The notes beneath the pieces were generated by a model, which did not search any database, was not told the origin of the DNA, and was given only the letters and a program-made list of their open reading frames with translations. From Chloroflexota bacterium (GTDB lineage: Bacteria > Chloroflexota > Limnocylindria > Limnocylindrales > CSP1-4), in assembly GCA_021785175.1 (NCBI GenBank), contig JAJYGH010000013.1, positions 1 through 64,000 on the forward strand: a stretch of 64,000 bases of DNA, written 5' to 3'. Each line of letters starts with the position of its first letter. Position 1 is the stretch's first letter. The translations under genes were made by a program, and so were the position numbers. Shown piece by piece: positions 17,209 to 25,560 of this stretch.

Positions 17209-17302
17209 CTGGTCGGCTCCTCCTGCCCCCCGTTTCCCCGTTTCCGCCCCGTGCCCCGGCCCGCCCCGGGCGTCGCCCTCGAGCGGACGCGGCTGCCCGC
17301 TG

Positions 17303-18292
17303 TCAGGATTCCGACGTCACCCTCGTGTAGGCGGCGGCCACGATCACGATGATCGAGCCGAAGACGACCTGGTTCGTCGGCTCCGGCATCCCGAGGACCG
17401 TGATCAGCGCCGAGAGGACCGTGAGGATCAGCGCGCCGACCATCGTGCCGCCGAAGCCGCCCCGGCCGCCGAAGATCGAGGTCCCGCCGATGACCGCGGC
17501 CGCCACGGACGGCAGGAGCGAGGTGTCCACGAGCGTGACGCTGGCCGTGTTCGTGAGCCCCGAGATCAGCAATCCGGCGATGGCGGCCATGAGTGCCGAG
17601 ATGACGTACAGCACGACGAGGACCTGCCAGGAGCGGACACCGGACAGTCGTGCGGCGACGGGGTTGTCGCCGATCGCGAACAGCAGGCGACCGTATCCCG
17701 TGCGCCGCAGCCCGAGCATGATGGCCGCCGCGAGCGGGACGAAGACCACCAGGCTGTACGGCACGACGTCGCCGACGATGCCGCTGCCCATGGTGCGGAG
17801 CACCGGCGGGACTCCGGCGCCCGTCTGGACCGTCTGCAATTGCCAGACGTTCGCGAGGCCATCCACGACGAAGCTCATGCCGAGGGTCGTGATCAGCGGG
17901 TGGACCCTGAAGACGCCCACGCCGACGCCGTTGACCAGGCCGACCAACGCGGCCGCGACGAGCACGACGACGATTCCCTGCGCGACGCCTCCCGGGCTGT
18001 TGACCAGAGTTGCCGTCACGAAGCCCGCCATCGACGCGACCGAGGCGACCGAAAGGTCGATCCCGCCGGTCAGCATCGTGAGGGTCTGGCAACCGGCGAG
18101 GATTGCGAGAGGAATGGAGGCGCGGACGATCACGCCCGCCCATTCCGGCGTGACGATCCCGAAATCCGCCGCCTCGATGGCCAGCACGAGGAGGGCGAGC
18201 AGGCCGATCAACGGGATGATCGGCCGGTCCCGCAGCGTTGTGCGCCATGCCGCGGCCGCGTGTCCGCGACCGCTTGCCGCCACGACCGCCAT
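17303..18292 (-). CDS. Ribose-type sugar ABC transporter permease 2
   Basis: A 329-residue integral membrane protein of the RbsC family with 8-10 hydrophobic segments. Family motifs include GGIDLSVASVASMAGF near residue 75 and FGGRGGFGGTMVGALIL near 265. It pairs with the permease encoded immediately upstream to make the membrane pore. Its ATG shares one base with the upstream stop (TGATG). The first 20 residues are cytoplasmic and Ala/Arg-rich. No other gene follows before the convergent-side acetyltransferase, so it closes the operon. Confidence 0.93.
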   Translation of the reverse strand: MAVVAASGRGHAAAAWRTTLRDRPIIPLIGLLALLVLAIEAADFGIVTPEWAGVIVRASIPLAILAGCQTLTMLTGGIDLSVASVASMAGFVTATLVNSPGGVAQGIVVVLVAAALVGLVNGVGVGVFRVHPLITTLGMSFVVDGLANVWQLQTVQTGAGVPPVLRTMGSGIVGDVVPYSLVVFVPLAAAIMLGLRRTGYGRLLFAIGDNPVAARLSGVRSWQVLVVLYVISALMAAIAGLLISGLTNTASVTLVDTSLLPSVAAAVIGGTSIFGGRGGFGGTMVGALILTVLSALITVLGMPEPTNQVVFGSIIVIVAAAYTRVTSES

Positions 18293-19281
18293 CAGCCTGC
18301 CCTCCGGCTCTCGAGAAGGCTGCCGAGGATCAGCACGCCGACGAGGATGACGCCCTGCACGACCAGGGCGTAGTTGGGGTCGATCCCAAGGAACGTCGTG
18401 TCGTTCTGGATGAGCTGCAGGACGATGACCGCGACGAGCGGGCCGAAGACGCCGCCGCGGCCCCCTGCCAGGCTGACGCCTCCGAGCACGACGGCCGCGA
18501 CGCTCTGCAGCGTGTACGGCCCGGGAACCGGCGTCCCGATGCCGGTGCTTGCGGTGAGCGACAGACCGGCCAGGCCGCCGAAGAGACCGGCGATGGCGTA
18601 CGCGATCACTTTCGTGCGGCCGATCGCGACCCCGCTCCGGAAGGCGGCCAGCTGGTCGCTGCCCACGGCGTAGAGCGAGACCCCGAGTCGTGACCTGGAA
18701 AGGGGGATCCAGATGGCGGCGACGATCACCACGAGCACGATGGCCGCCTTGGGCAGCCAGTCGCTCAGGAATGCCCCCGTCGTCAGGCTCATCAGCCAGG
18801 GCGCCGCCGCTCCTCCGGGAGCGGCCGTGACGAGCAGAGCCAGGCCAGCCCACACGAACGACGTGGCCAGGGTGACGATGATATCGGGGACGCGCGTGGC
18901 CACGACGAGCGCGCCGTTGAGGGCGCCGAGGGCGATCCCCAGGAGCAGCACGCCGGCAACGACCGCGACGCCGAAGGTGCCGCTCTGGCCCTCCATCTGG
19001 GTCGCCGCGACGACGCTGGTCAGCGCCATCATCGACCCGATCGACAGGTCGATTCCGCCGGCGATCACGACGATCGCCTGCGCGACCGCGGCGAACGCCA
19101 GGGGCATGATCGAGATCCCGAGACCCTGGATCCCGAAGGCGCCGTAGTTCGGCTGGATGAGCTTGGTGAAGCCGAGCAGGAGTGCGAGCAGGACCATGAG
19201 CCCGATCGTCCAGGAGTCGCGACGAGCCCACTCGGCAAGGTCGGGATTGTGCCGTCGGGTCGTGACGGCCAGCGCGGTCAT
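18292..19281 (-). CDS. Ribose-type sugar ABC transporter permease 1
   Basis: A 329-residue RbsC-family permease with the hallmark GGIDLSIGSMMALTS near residue 75 and SLAGGRGGVFGPLVAV near 280. It is similar in length and topology to its neighbour but clearly diverged, so the pore is probably a heterodimer. ATG overlaps the ATPase stop by four bases (ATGA), tying its translation to the ATPase gene. Confidence 0.93.
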   Translation of the reverse strand: MTALAVTTRRHNPDLAEWARRDSWTIGLMVLLALLLGFTKLIQPNYGAFGIQGLGISIMPLAFAAVAQAIVVIAGGIDLSIGSMMALTSVVAATQMEGQSGTFGVAVVAGVLLLGIALGALNGALVVATRVPDIIVTLATSFVWAGLALLVTAAPGGAAAPWLMSLTTGAFLSDWLPKAAIVLVVIVAAIWIPLSRSRLGVSLYAVGSDQLAAFRSGVAIGRTKVIAYAIAGLFGGLAGLSLTASTGIGTPVPGPYTLQSVAAVVLGGVSLAGGRGGVFGPLVAVIVLQLIQNDTTFLGIDPNYALVVQGVILVGVLILGSLLESRRAG

Positions 19282-20855
19282 GCGGGAACCTCCGGCTCGT
19301 GAGTCGCGGCGGCCGGTTCTTCGCCGCCGGTCGCTTCGACGGCAGTCGCGGCCAGCTCCTGCGGCAGCGCCGCCCCGGACTGGAGGTGGTAGGCAGCGTG
19401 CAGGAGGGTCGCTTCATCCGCGTCGGCGCGATCGATCTCGGCCACGACCTGCCCGCCGAAGATCACGATCGCACGGTCGCAGACGAGCTGGACCTCCTTG
19501 AGTTCGGACGTGTACAGGAGAACCGCGGCGCCGGCCTCCGCCAGCTCGCGGAGCAGCACGTAGATCTGCTGCTTCGTCCGGATGTCGATGCCGCGCGTCG
19601 GGTCGAAGCAGAGCATGGTGTGGACGCCACCCGCGACCCAGCGTGCGATCGTCACCTTCTGCTGGTTGCCGCCCGACAGCCGGCGGACCTCGTTGCCCGC
19701 CCGGGCGTCGATCTGCAGGCGCGAGACGGCTTCGTCCACCGTGCGGCCTTCACGATGCAGGTCGATCAGTCCCCACCTGCCGATGCGCGCGATGAACGGG
19801 AGGGCGATGTTCTCCCGCACGGAGCGCTGCATGAGGAGCGCCTCGGCGCGGTCGGCGGCGACGTAGACGAGTCCGGCCCGGATGGCATCTGCCGGATGCC
19901 GGAAGGAGACGCTCGTGCCGTCGACGACGATCTGGCCGCTGCTCGGGCGCCTCGCCCCGGAGAGGATCTGGAAGAGCTCGTCCTGGCCCTGCCCCTCGAG
20001 CGCCACCACCCCCAGGACCTCACCGGGATGGACGTCGAACGAGACGTCGTGCAGCCTGGTGCCCTGGCTCAGGCCCTGCACCGACATCCTGGGCGGGAGC
20101 GTCTCGTCGCGCGCGGCGGCGTGCTCCGCCTGCGGGATGACCTGCTCGACGATCTGGCCGAGCATGAGGTCGACGATCCGCTCCTCGGATCCCGCGGTCA
20201 CGTCGACCACGCCGACGGTCTCGCCTTCGCGCAGGACGGTCGCGCGATCGCAGACCGAGCCGATCTCGCTCATCCGGTGCGAGATGAACACGACGGAGCG
20301 GTCGCCGCCCCGCATGCCGCCGATCACCTCGAGCACGCGCTCGGTCAGGTTCGCGGGGAGCGCGGCCGTCATCTCGTCGAGCATCAGGACGTCCGGCTCG
20401 ATCGCGAGCGCCCGGGCGAGGTCGATGATCCGGAGCGAGGCGAGCGGCAGGCGCCGCGCCAGGCTCGACAGATCGAGGTCCGCGAGGCCGAACTCCGCGA
20501 GCCAGTGCCGGAACGGCTCGAGCCGGGTCTCGGTCAGGCGGAGGTTCGCGCGGATGTCGAGGTCGGGGATGATCGCGGGGTCCTGGTACACGGACACCAG
20601 GCCGCCGTGTCGCGCCTCGGCCGGCGAGTGGACGGTTCGCTGGCGCCCGCGCACGGCGATGCTGCCGCCATCGGGCCGGACGGCCCCCGTCAGGATCTTG
20701 ACGAGCGTGCTCTTGCCGGCGCCGTTGGCCCCCATGAGGGCGTGCACCTCGCCCGGGCGTACGGCCAGCGAAGCGGACTTCAGCGCCACCACGGCGCCGT
20801 ACGTCTTCGAGATTCCGGTCGCCTCGAGCACGAGGCCGGTGGTGGCGATCGTCAT
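19278..20855 (-). CDS. Sugar ABC transporter ATPase (RbsA-type, two ATP-binding domains)
   Basis: A 525-residue tandem ATPase. Domain 1 has Walker A GANGAGKST, Q-loop VYQDP, Walker B LMLDEMTAAL and His switch FISHR, while its signature is degenerate. Domain 2 lacks a clear Walker A (ALEGQGQDE, usual for this family), keeps LSGGNQQK, and has Walker B CFDPTRGID without the catalytic Glu. So only one composite ATP site is likely to hydrolyse. I chose ATG at 20855, with GGGAG five bases upstream, over in-frame starts further up. The last 25 residues are an acidic Pro/Glu tail. It powers import of the sugar bound by the neighbouring lipoprotein. Confidence 0.92.
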   Translation of the reverse strand: MTIATTGLVLEATGISKTYGAVVALKSASLAVRPGEVHALMGANGAGKSTLVKILTGAVRPDGGSIAVRGRQRTVHSPAEARHGGLVSVYQDPAIIPDLDIRANLRLTETRLEPFRHWLAEFGLADLDLSSLARRLPLASLRIIDLARALAIEPDVLMLDEMTAALPANLTERVLEVIGGMRGGDRSVVFISHRMSEIGSVCDRATVLREGETVGVVDVTAGSEERIVDLMLGQIVEQVIPQAEHAAARDETLPPRMSVQGLSQGTRLHDVSFDVHPGEVLGVVALEGQGQDELFQILSGARRPSSGQIVVDGTSVSFRHPADAIRAGLVYVAADRAEALLMQRSVRENIALPFIARIGRWGLIDLHREGRTVDEAVSRLQIDARAGNEVRRLSGGNQQKVTIARWVAGGVHTMLCFDPTRGIDIRTKQQIYVLLRELAEAGAAVLLYTSELKEVQLVCDRAIVIFGGQVVAEIDRADADEATLLHAAYHLQSGAALPQELAATAVEATGGEEPAAATHEPEVPA

Positions 20856-20883
20856 GGCTCCCATTCGAGAATCCGTGCGGATA

Positions 20884-20915
20884 CGAGGGATGCCGGCCTG
20901 GGCCGGCATCCCTCG
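20884..20915 (-). terminator. Intercistronic hairpin between binding protein and ATPase genes
   Basis: A 15-bp perfect inverted repeat, with arms CGAGGGATGCCGGCC and GGCCGGCATCCCTCG separated by two bases, lies in the gap between the binding-protein stop and the ATPase start. There is no U-tract, so it is probably an mRNA-stabilising or partly attenuating hairpin. Such hairpins keep binding-protein message more abundant than that of the membrane components. Confidence 0.6.
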
Positions 20916-20936
20916 GAGTCGTCACCCGGGGTCCGG

Positions 20937-22163
20937 TCAGCCGCCGCTGCAGGTGGCAGGCACCGTGTTCGGATCGTACGTTGTCCAGCCCGGGATAGAA
21001 AGGCTGAGTGGCCACAGTGCGTTCAGGCCGGGCACCGAGACCCACTTCTGCAGGTCGGCACGGCCCTGCGCGGTCGTGTTGTCGAGGATCTGGGGGGTCA
21101 GGAGAACCGTGTTGGGGTGACCCGCATTCGGGTCGGCCTGCACGGGCTGATGGTTGAGGAGCTTCAGCGCCAGCGTGATGCCCGCGCCGCCGACGGCCGC
21201 CGTGTTGCTCACGGCTGCCCCCGTGAGGCCCGGGAAGTCCTTGGTGTCGAGGAGCTGGTTGACGAACCCGCCGATGTCGGCGTCTGCGATCGGCACGTAC
21301 TTCTTGCCGGCCGCCTTGATCGCGTCGACGATCTGCTTGCCCATGCCGGACGCCCAGATGCCGTTGATCTTGTCGTACTGGCCGCTCTGGATGAAGTCGT
21401 TGGTGATCCGGGTGGTGGTGGCCGGATCCCAGCCCGTGAAGACGCCCTGGTCGTTCGGGACGACCTTGATGCCCGGGTACTGCTTGAGGACGGTCTGGAA
21501 GCCCTCGTTACGGTCGTCGTCCGCCGGGTTACCGGCGAGGCCGCGGGTGTACCAGACGGTGCCCTTGCCGCCGAGCTGTTCGAACAGCCACTTCGCGCCG
21601 AGCTCCGCGTACATCACCTGGTTGTTGTACAGGTTCCAGGTGTTCGGATCGGTCACATAGGAGTCGACGGAGACGGTGACGATGCCGGCCGAGTGCGCTT
21701 CCGCGAGGGCCGGGTTGAGGGCGCTCGGGTCGTTCGGGTTGAAGACGATCGCGTTGACGCCCTTGGCGATGAGGCTGCGGATGTCGGATGCCTGGCCCGC
21801 GGCGTCAGTGTTGCGGTGGATGACGGTGAGGGCGGACGGAGAGCCGCCGTACGCCTTCCACTGGGCCTTCGCGGTGCAGACCTGCTCCTCCCGGAACCCG
21901 TTGCCGACACCGGCCGCGTTCGAGTAGCCGATCTTGTAGCTACCGGCCGAGAGGGCGGCAGCGCTGGCGGCACCGGTCGAGGCGGCGGCGGTCGCCGCGG
22001 CAGAAGCCGGCGCAACCGACGGGGCCGCCTGCGACGCAGCCGCCGCCGACGCCTGAGCCGCCGCCGTCGGGGCCGTCGAGGCGCCGGCGGAGGAGCACGC
22101 TCCGATGATGGAGGTGACCGCGAGGATCGCGGCCAACCTTCTTGCCACTTGGTCTCGTTTCAT
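20937..22163 (-). CDS. Sugar ABC transporter substrate-binding lipoprotein
   Basis: A 408-residue RbsB-family periplasmic-binding-fold protein anchored as a lipoprotein. The signal peptide ends in lipobox IIGAC with Cys23. A 50-residue Ala/Ser/Thr/Pro linker (25-75) leads to the mature domain. The two-lobe fold follows, with GVNAIVFNPNDPSALNPAL and a hinge near residues 180 and 310. Several Trp/Tyr/Asp residues (YSNAAGVGNGF, NPADDDRNEGF) suit sugar binding. ATG at 22163 lacks a nearby Shine-Dalgarno; GGAGG is 15 bases up and belongs better to a 7-codon leader frame whose TGA overlaps this ATG. Ligand probably a pentose, hexose or polyol. Confidence 0.9.
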   Translation of the reverse strand: MKRDQVARRLAAILAVTSIIGACSSAGASTAPTAAAQASAAAASQAAPSVAPASAAATAAASTGAASAAALSAGSYKIGYSNAAGVGNGFREEQVCTAKAQWKAYGGSPSALTVIHRNTDAAGQASDIRSLIAKGVNAIVFNPNDPSALNPALAEAHSAGIVTVSVDSYVTDPNTWNLYNNQVMYAELGAKWLFEQLGGKGTVWYTRGLAGNPADDDRNEGFQTVLKQYPGIKVVPNDQGVFTGWDPATTTRITNDFIQSGQYDKINGIWASGMGKQIVDAIKAAGKKYVPIADADIGGFVNQLLDTKDFPGLTGAAVSNTAAVGGAGITLALKLLNHQPVQADPNAGHPNTVLLTPQILDNTTAQGRADLQKWVSVPGLNALWPLSLSIPGWTTYDPNTVPATCSGG

Positions 22164-22380
22164 GAACCGGAACCATCCTCCATTGACTGCGATCTCCCCG
22201 CTGGGAACGGTCGGCCAAGGATCGCCGCCTGCTGTTCGGTCAATCGCCTGTGAGCCACCTCCTGTCCGGGACGACCGGCCGATGCGCGCACGTTCCCCAT
22301 CCCAGTCTCGCGGTCGGCGCCGGCCGCCAGCAATGGCAATTGCGGCTGAGAAACTGACAGGAGCGGCGGCCGGCTGCGCG

Positions 22381-22401
22381 GCCCGGTCGGGACGACCGGG
22401 C
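22381..22401. promoter_or_regulatory. Perfect 9-bp dyad downstream of deoC
   Basis: Arms GCCCGGTCG and CGACCGGGC flank GGA, about 50 bases past the deoC stop and 220 bases upstream of the binding-protein gene. A partial copy (CGGGACGACCGG) recurs at 22267-22278. It may be a rho-independent-like hairpin without U-tract, or an operator for the local ROK repressor. The gap from 22164 to 22451 otherwise shows only a possible TTGACC element around 22250 on the minus strand. Confidence 0.45.
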
Positions 22402-22451
22402 GGGCGTCGCGCCGGAGCGATCCGGGCAGACGCGGGCCGCGTTTCCCGCGA

Positions 22452-23195
22452 TCAATGGCCGCCCTCCCGGCCGCCGCCGGCGGCGGGCGCCACCTCGAGC
22501 CCGGCCTTGCGCGCCCGGAAGTCGTCCAGCATGGGCTTCGTCTGCGTGGCGCCGACGCGGCTGACACCGAGATCGAGGACGGCCAGCAGCGCGTCGAGCG
22601 TGCGGACGCCGCCCGCGGCCTTGACACGGATGTGCGGCGAGACGGATCGGCGCATGAGCGCCAGGTCCGCGTGCGTCGCCCCCCCTGGTGCGAACCCCGT
22701 CGACGTCTTCACGAAGTCCGCCCCGGCCGTCTCCGACAGGTGACACGCGCGGACCTTCTCGTCGTCGGTGAGGTAGGCGTTCTCGAAGATCACCTTCACG
22801 AGCGCGCCGGCGTCGTGGGCGACGCGCACGACCGCCTCGATGTCGGCCTGCACGTCGGCGTCCCGCCCGGACTTGAGCGCGGCGATCTGGAGCACCATGT
22901 CGAGCTCGACCGCTCCGTCCCGCAGGGCGCGCTCCGCCTCGAACACCTTGGTCCCGGTGAGGTGGTTGCCGTGCGGAAAGCCGATCGTGGCGCCGACTGC
23001 CACGTCCGTGCCGGCGAGGATCGCCGCGGCCCGCCGGATGTCCGCCGGCCGGCAGCAGACCGAGGCCACGTCGTACTCCGCGGCCAGCCGGCACCCCGCC
23101 TCGACGAACGCATCGTCGAGCTCGGGCTTCAGCAGGGAGTGGTCGATCGTCTTCGCGACGTCGCGGTAGGAGAGCTGGTCGATCGTCAGTGTCAT
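22452..23195 (-). CDS. deoC: Deoxyribose-phosphate aldolase
   Basis: A 247-residue class I aldolase, close to the usual DeoC length. The Schiff-base Lys is K163 in FVKTSTGF. KVIFENAYL and RVKAAGGVRT supply the other active-site lysines and phosphate loop. DeoC splits 2-deoxyribose-5-phosphate to glyceraldehyde-3-phosphate and acetaldehyde. Here its partners are a TIM-barrel isomerase, a Gfo/Idh/MocA dehydrogenase and a sugar ABC importer, with no nucleoside phosphorylase. It may therefore act on a related keto-deoxy phosphate. ATG at 23195; the tail is Gly/Ala-rich. Confidence 0.92.
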   Translation of the reverse strand: MTLTIDQLSYRDVAKTIDHSLLKPELDDAFVEAGCRLAAEYDVASVCCRPADIRRAAAILAGTDVAVGATIGFPHGNHLTGTKVFEAERALRDGAVELDMVLQIAALKSGRDADVQADIEAVVRVAHDAGALVKVIFENAYLTDDEKVRACHLSETAGADFVKTSTGFAPGGATHADLALMRRSVSPHIRVKAAGGVRTLDALLAVLDLGVSRVGATQTKPMLDDFRARKAGLEVAPAAGGGREGGH

Positions 23196-23224
23196 CGCAT
23201 CCTCACGCCATTCGCCGCGCGGCC

Positions 23225-24139
23225 TCACACGACCCACGGTCGCAGCACGTCGCGCGCCAGCAGGAACCCGCGCTTCACGAGCTCGTCGGACCCCTCGAAC
23301 GCGCGGTCCTCGTGCTCGACACAGATCACGCCGTCGTAGCCGACCCGGTAGAGGGCGGAGAAGAGACGTGCCCAGGGGACGTCGCCGAGGCCGGGCAGGC
23401 GCGGGACCTGCCAGCCCATGCCGAGCGAGAGAATGCCGTGCTCGTACAGCCCCTCGCGGTCGATCTGCAGGTCCTTGGCGTGGACGTGCCAGATCCGCGG
23501 GCCGAACTCCCGAACGACCCGCTCGATGTCGATCATCTGCCAGACGAGGTGCGACGGATCGAGGTTCAGTCCGACCGTCTCGCCGAACGCCTCGAACATG
23601 CGGCGCCAGATGCGCGGCGAGTACGCGAGGTTGTGCCCGCTCGGCCACTCGTCGTAGCTGAAGATCATCGGGCAGTTCTCGATCGCGATCCGCACCCCCC
23701 GGTCCTGCGCCCGCCGGACGATGTCCGGCCAGACCGTCAGCGCCGTCTCCCAGTTCTGGTCCTGCGTCTTCGACGCGTCCGCGCCGATGAACGTGTTGAC
23801 GACCGGCACGCCCATGAGGCCGGCGGCATCGATCACCTTGCCCAGGTGGTCGACGACGACGGCCCGGTGGCCGACGTCCGGGTGCAGCGGGTTCGGGTAG
23901 TAGCCGAGCCCGCTGATCGAGATGCCCTTCGAGGCGAGCTCGTCGACGATCTCTCGCGCACGCTCCGGCGACAGCCCGGCCACGTCGATGTGGGACGTTC
24001 CGGCGTAGCGTCGCTGCGCGCCTTCGCTCGCCGGCCAGCAGGCGACCTCGAGCGCCTCGAAGCCGTTCGTCGCGGCCCAGCCGGCCACCTCCACGAGCGG
24101 CGTCTGCGGGAACGGCGCGGTGAGCAGGCCGAGTTTCAC
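23225..24139 (-). CDS. Sugar phosphate isomerase/epimerase (xylose isomerase-like TIM barrel)
   Basis: A 304-residue AP-endonuclease-2-type TIM barrel. Likely metal ligands include Glu in IAIENCP, Asp/His in LNLDPSHLVWQ, His in WHVHAKD and Glu in ICVEHED. Members include inosose dehydratase, L-ribulose-phosphate 3-epimerase and tagatose epimerase. The GTG start at 24139 has GGAGG seven bases upstream and overlaps the upstream dehydrogenase stop as GTGA. Together with the dehydrogenase it suggests oxidation then epimerisation or dehydration of a polyol or rare sugar. Confidence 0.88.
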   Translation of the reverse strand: MKLGLLTAPFPQTPLVEVAGWAATNGFEALEVACWPASEGAQRRYAGTSHIDVAGLSPERAREIVDELASKGISISGLGYYPNPLHPDVGHRAVVVDHLGKVIDAAGLMGVPVVNTFIGADASKTQDQNWETALTVWPDIVRRAQDRGVRIAIENCPMIFSYDEWPSGHNLAYSPRIWRRMFEAFGETVGLNLDPSHLVWQMIDIERVVREFGPRIWHVHAKDLQIDREGLYEHGILSLGMGWQVPRLPGLGDVPWARLFSALYRVGYDGVICVEHEDRAFEGSDELVKRGFLLARDVLRPWVV

Positions 24140-25353
24140 GCGTGTCCTCCCAATGCGGCGGCCGTCTCCGCCTCGCGAGCGAGCTCGGCGGCGGGTCCCG
24201 CGCGCCGGACCTCCACCCAGCGCCCCGTGCGGGCGCTCTCCGCGATCGCGTCGCCCACGAGCATCTCGTCGTGTCCGTCGGCGAACGTCGCGTACGCAGG
24301 TCGCTCGGACGGCCGCCCCGCAGCGACGTCGGCATAGATCGCCGCGAAGTGGGCCCGGAACGTCTCGCCGAAGCCCTCGACGTGGCCGCCCGGGAGCCGC
24401 GCCGCCGCCCGACCGGCCGCGTTCATCAGGGCCGGGTTGCGCAGCAGCAGCTCGTTCGGGCGCTCGCGGTGCCCGATCCACAGCTCGTCGGGCTGTTCCG
24501 AGTTCCAGGCCGCCGCGGCCAGCGATCCATCGATCTCGTAGCGCAGGGAGTTCTTCCGCCCGTGGCTGATCTGGGAGATCGCGACCACGCCCCGTGCCCC
24601 GTTCTCGAAGCGCAGCAGGATCGTGGCCGCGTCCTCGGTGCTGATCTCGCGCGCGACGGTCTCGCTCGCACGCTCGCTGGAGAACGTCAGCACCGGTCCG
24701 CGCGGTTCCCGGCGGACGGGGATGAACGTCGCGAGGTCGGCCATGACCGACACGATGCGTTGCCCGGAAAGGAACGTGGCGAGGTCGAGGAAGTGCGATC
24801 CGATGTCGCCGACGGCGCGCAGCGCCCCCCCACGTGCCGGCTCGAGGCGCCAGTTCCAGTCCGTCTCGAGCGCCAGCCAGTCCTGCAGGTAGTGACCGCT
24901 CACCAGGCGCACCTCGCCCAGGGCGCCGGCCTCGGCCTCGGCCGCGAGGTGCTGGTTGAGCGGGTAGAACCGGATGTTGAAGTTGACGGCGTTGACGAGC
25001 CCGGTCGATGCGGCGAGCGCGACGAGCTCGGCCGACTCGCCGGACGTCATCGCGAGCGGCTTCTCGCACACCACGTGCCGGCCGCTGGCGAGGATCTCAC
25101 GCACCTGCGCGTGGTGCAGGTGGTTCGGTGACGTGACGTGGACGACCTGGACGGCATCGTCCGACAGCAGCGCTGTGAGCGACGCGTACGCGCGCGGCAG
25201 GCCCAGCTCGGTCGCGCGCGCGGCACCGTGCTCCGGCGTGTCCTCGAGGATGCCCAGCACGTCGACCCCGAGCCGGCGCAGGGCCTCGACGTGCACGCTC
25301 CCGATGAACCCGGTCCCGATGACCGCGGTGCCGATGTCGCTGGCGGCCGCCAT
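24136..25353 (-). CDS. Gfo/Idh/MocA family NAD(P)-dependent oxidoreductase
   Basis: A 405-residue dehydrogenase. The Rossmann loop is VIGTGFIGSVH (11-21), and CEKPLA (near 95-100) holds the catalytic Lys. DWNWRLEPARGGALRAVGDIGSHFLDL carries the Asp/His pair typical of the C-terminal alpha/beta domain. Such enzymes oxidise a sugar or polyol hydroxyl, for instance myo-inositol. ATG at 25353 has a strong GGAGGAGG. It is the first gene of the leftward trio, with a TTGACA element at 25515-25510 (minus strand) but no convincing -10 behind it. Confidence 0.9.
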   Translation of the reverse strand: MAAASDIGTAVIGTGFIGSVHVEALRRLGVDVLGILEDTPEHGAARATELGLPRAYASLTALLSDDAVQVVHVTSPNHLHHAQVREILASGRHVVCEKPLAMTSGESAELVALAASTGLVNAVNFNIRFYPLNQHLAAEAEAGALGEVRLVSGHYLQDWLALETDWNWRLEPARGGALRAVGDIGSHFLDLATFLSGQRIVSVMADLATFIPVRREPRGPVLTFSSERASETVAREISTEDAATILLRFENGARGVVAISQISHGRKNSLRYEIDGSLAAAAWNSEQPDELWIGHRERPNELLLRNPALMNAAGRAAARLPGGHVEGFGETFRAHFAAIYADVAAGRPSERPAYATFADGHDEMLVGDAIAESARTGRWVEVRRAGPAAELAREAETAAALGGHA

Positions 25354-25526
25354 CGTTCCGCGCCTCCTCCCCCGCTGCGCGGCCCCGCCGTCGGGCCGCC
25401 GGCGTCACCGCCGAACCGTCTCGAACCCACGCGCGTCGAGCCCGCGTGCGAACGCCGTCTTCCCCATCGGGCCGGCGCCGCTTCGTCTGATCGGGATACT
25501 ACTTCAGCCTGTCAAGTGCAAAAGGG

Positions 25527-25554
25527 TTGTCACTCCGGGCAGATGCCGTATGAT
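25527..25554 (+). promoter_or_regulatory. Promoter of the ROK repressor, predicting a leaderless mRNA
   Basis: TTGTCA (25527-25532), 16 bases, TATGAT (25549-25554). The expected start, seven bases beyond the -10, is 25561, exactly the G of an in-frame GTG. On the other strand TTGACA at 25510-25515 points toward the sugar operon. The two promoters are thus nearly back to back over the less GC-rich stretch 25500-25560. Confidence 0.75.
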
Positions 25555-25560
25555 CGCCGG

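Noticed and set aside
19278-20855. Missing catalytic Glu in the second ATPase domain as evidence of a dead transporter
   Set aside because: As far as I recall FDPTRGID-type Walker B sequences are common in a clade of sugar ABC ATPases, and domain 1 keeps its Glu.
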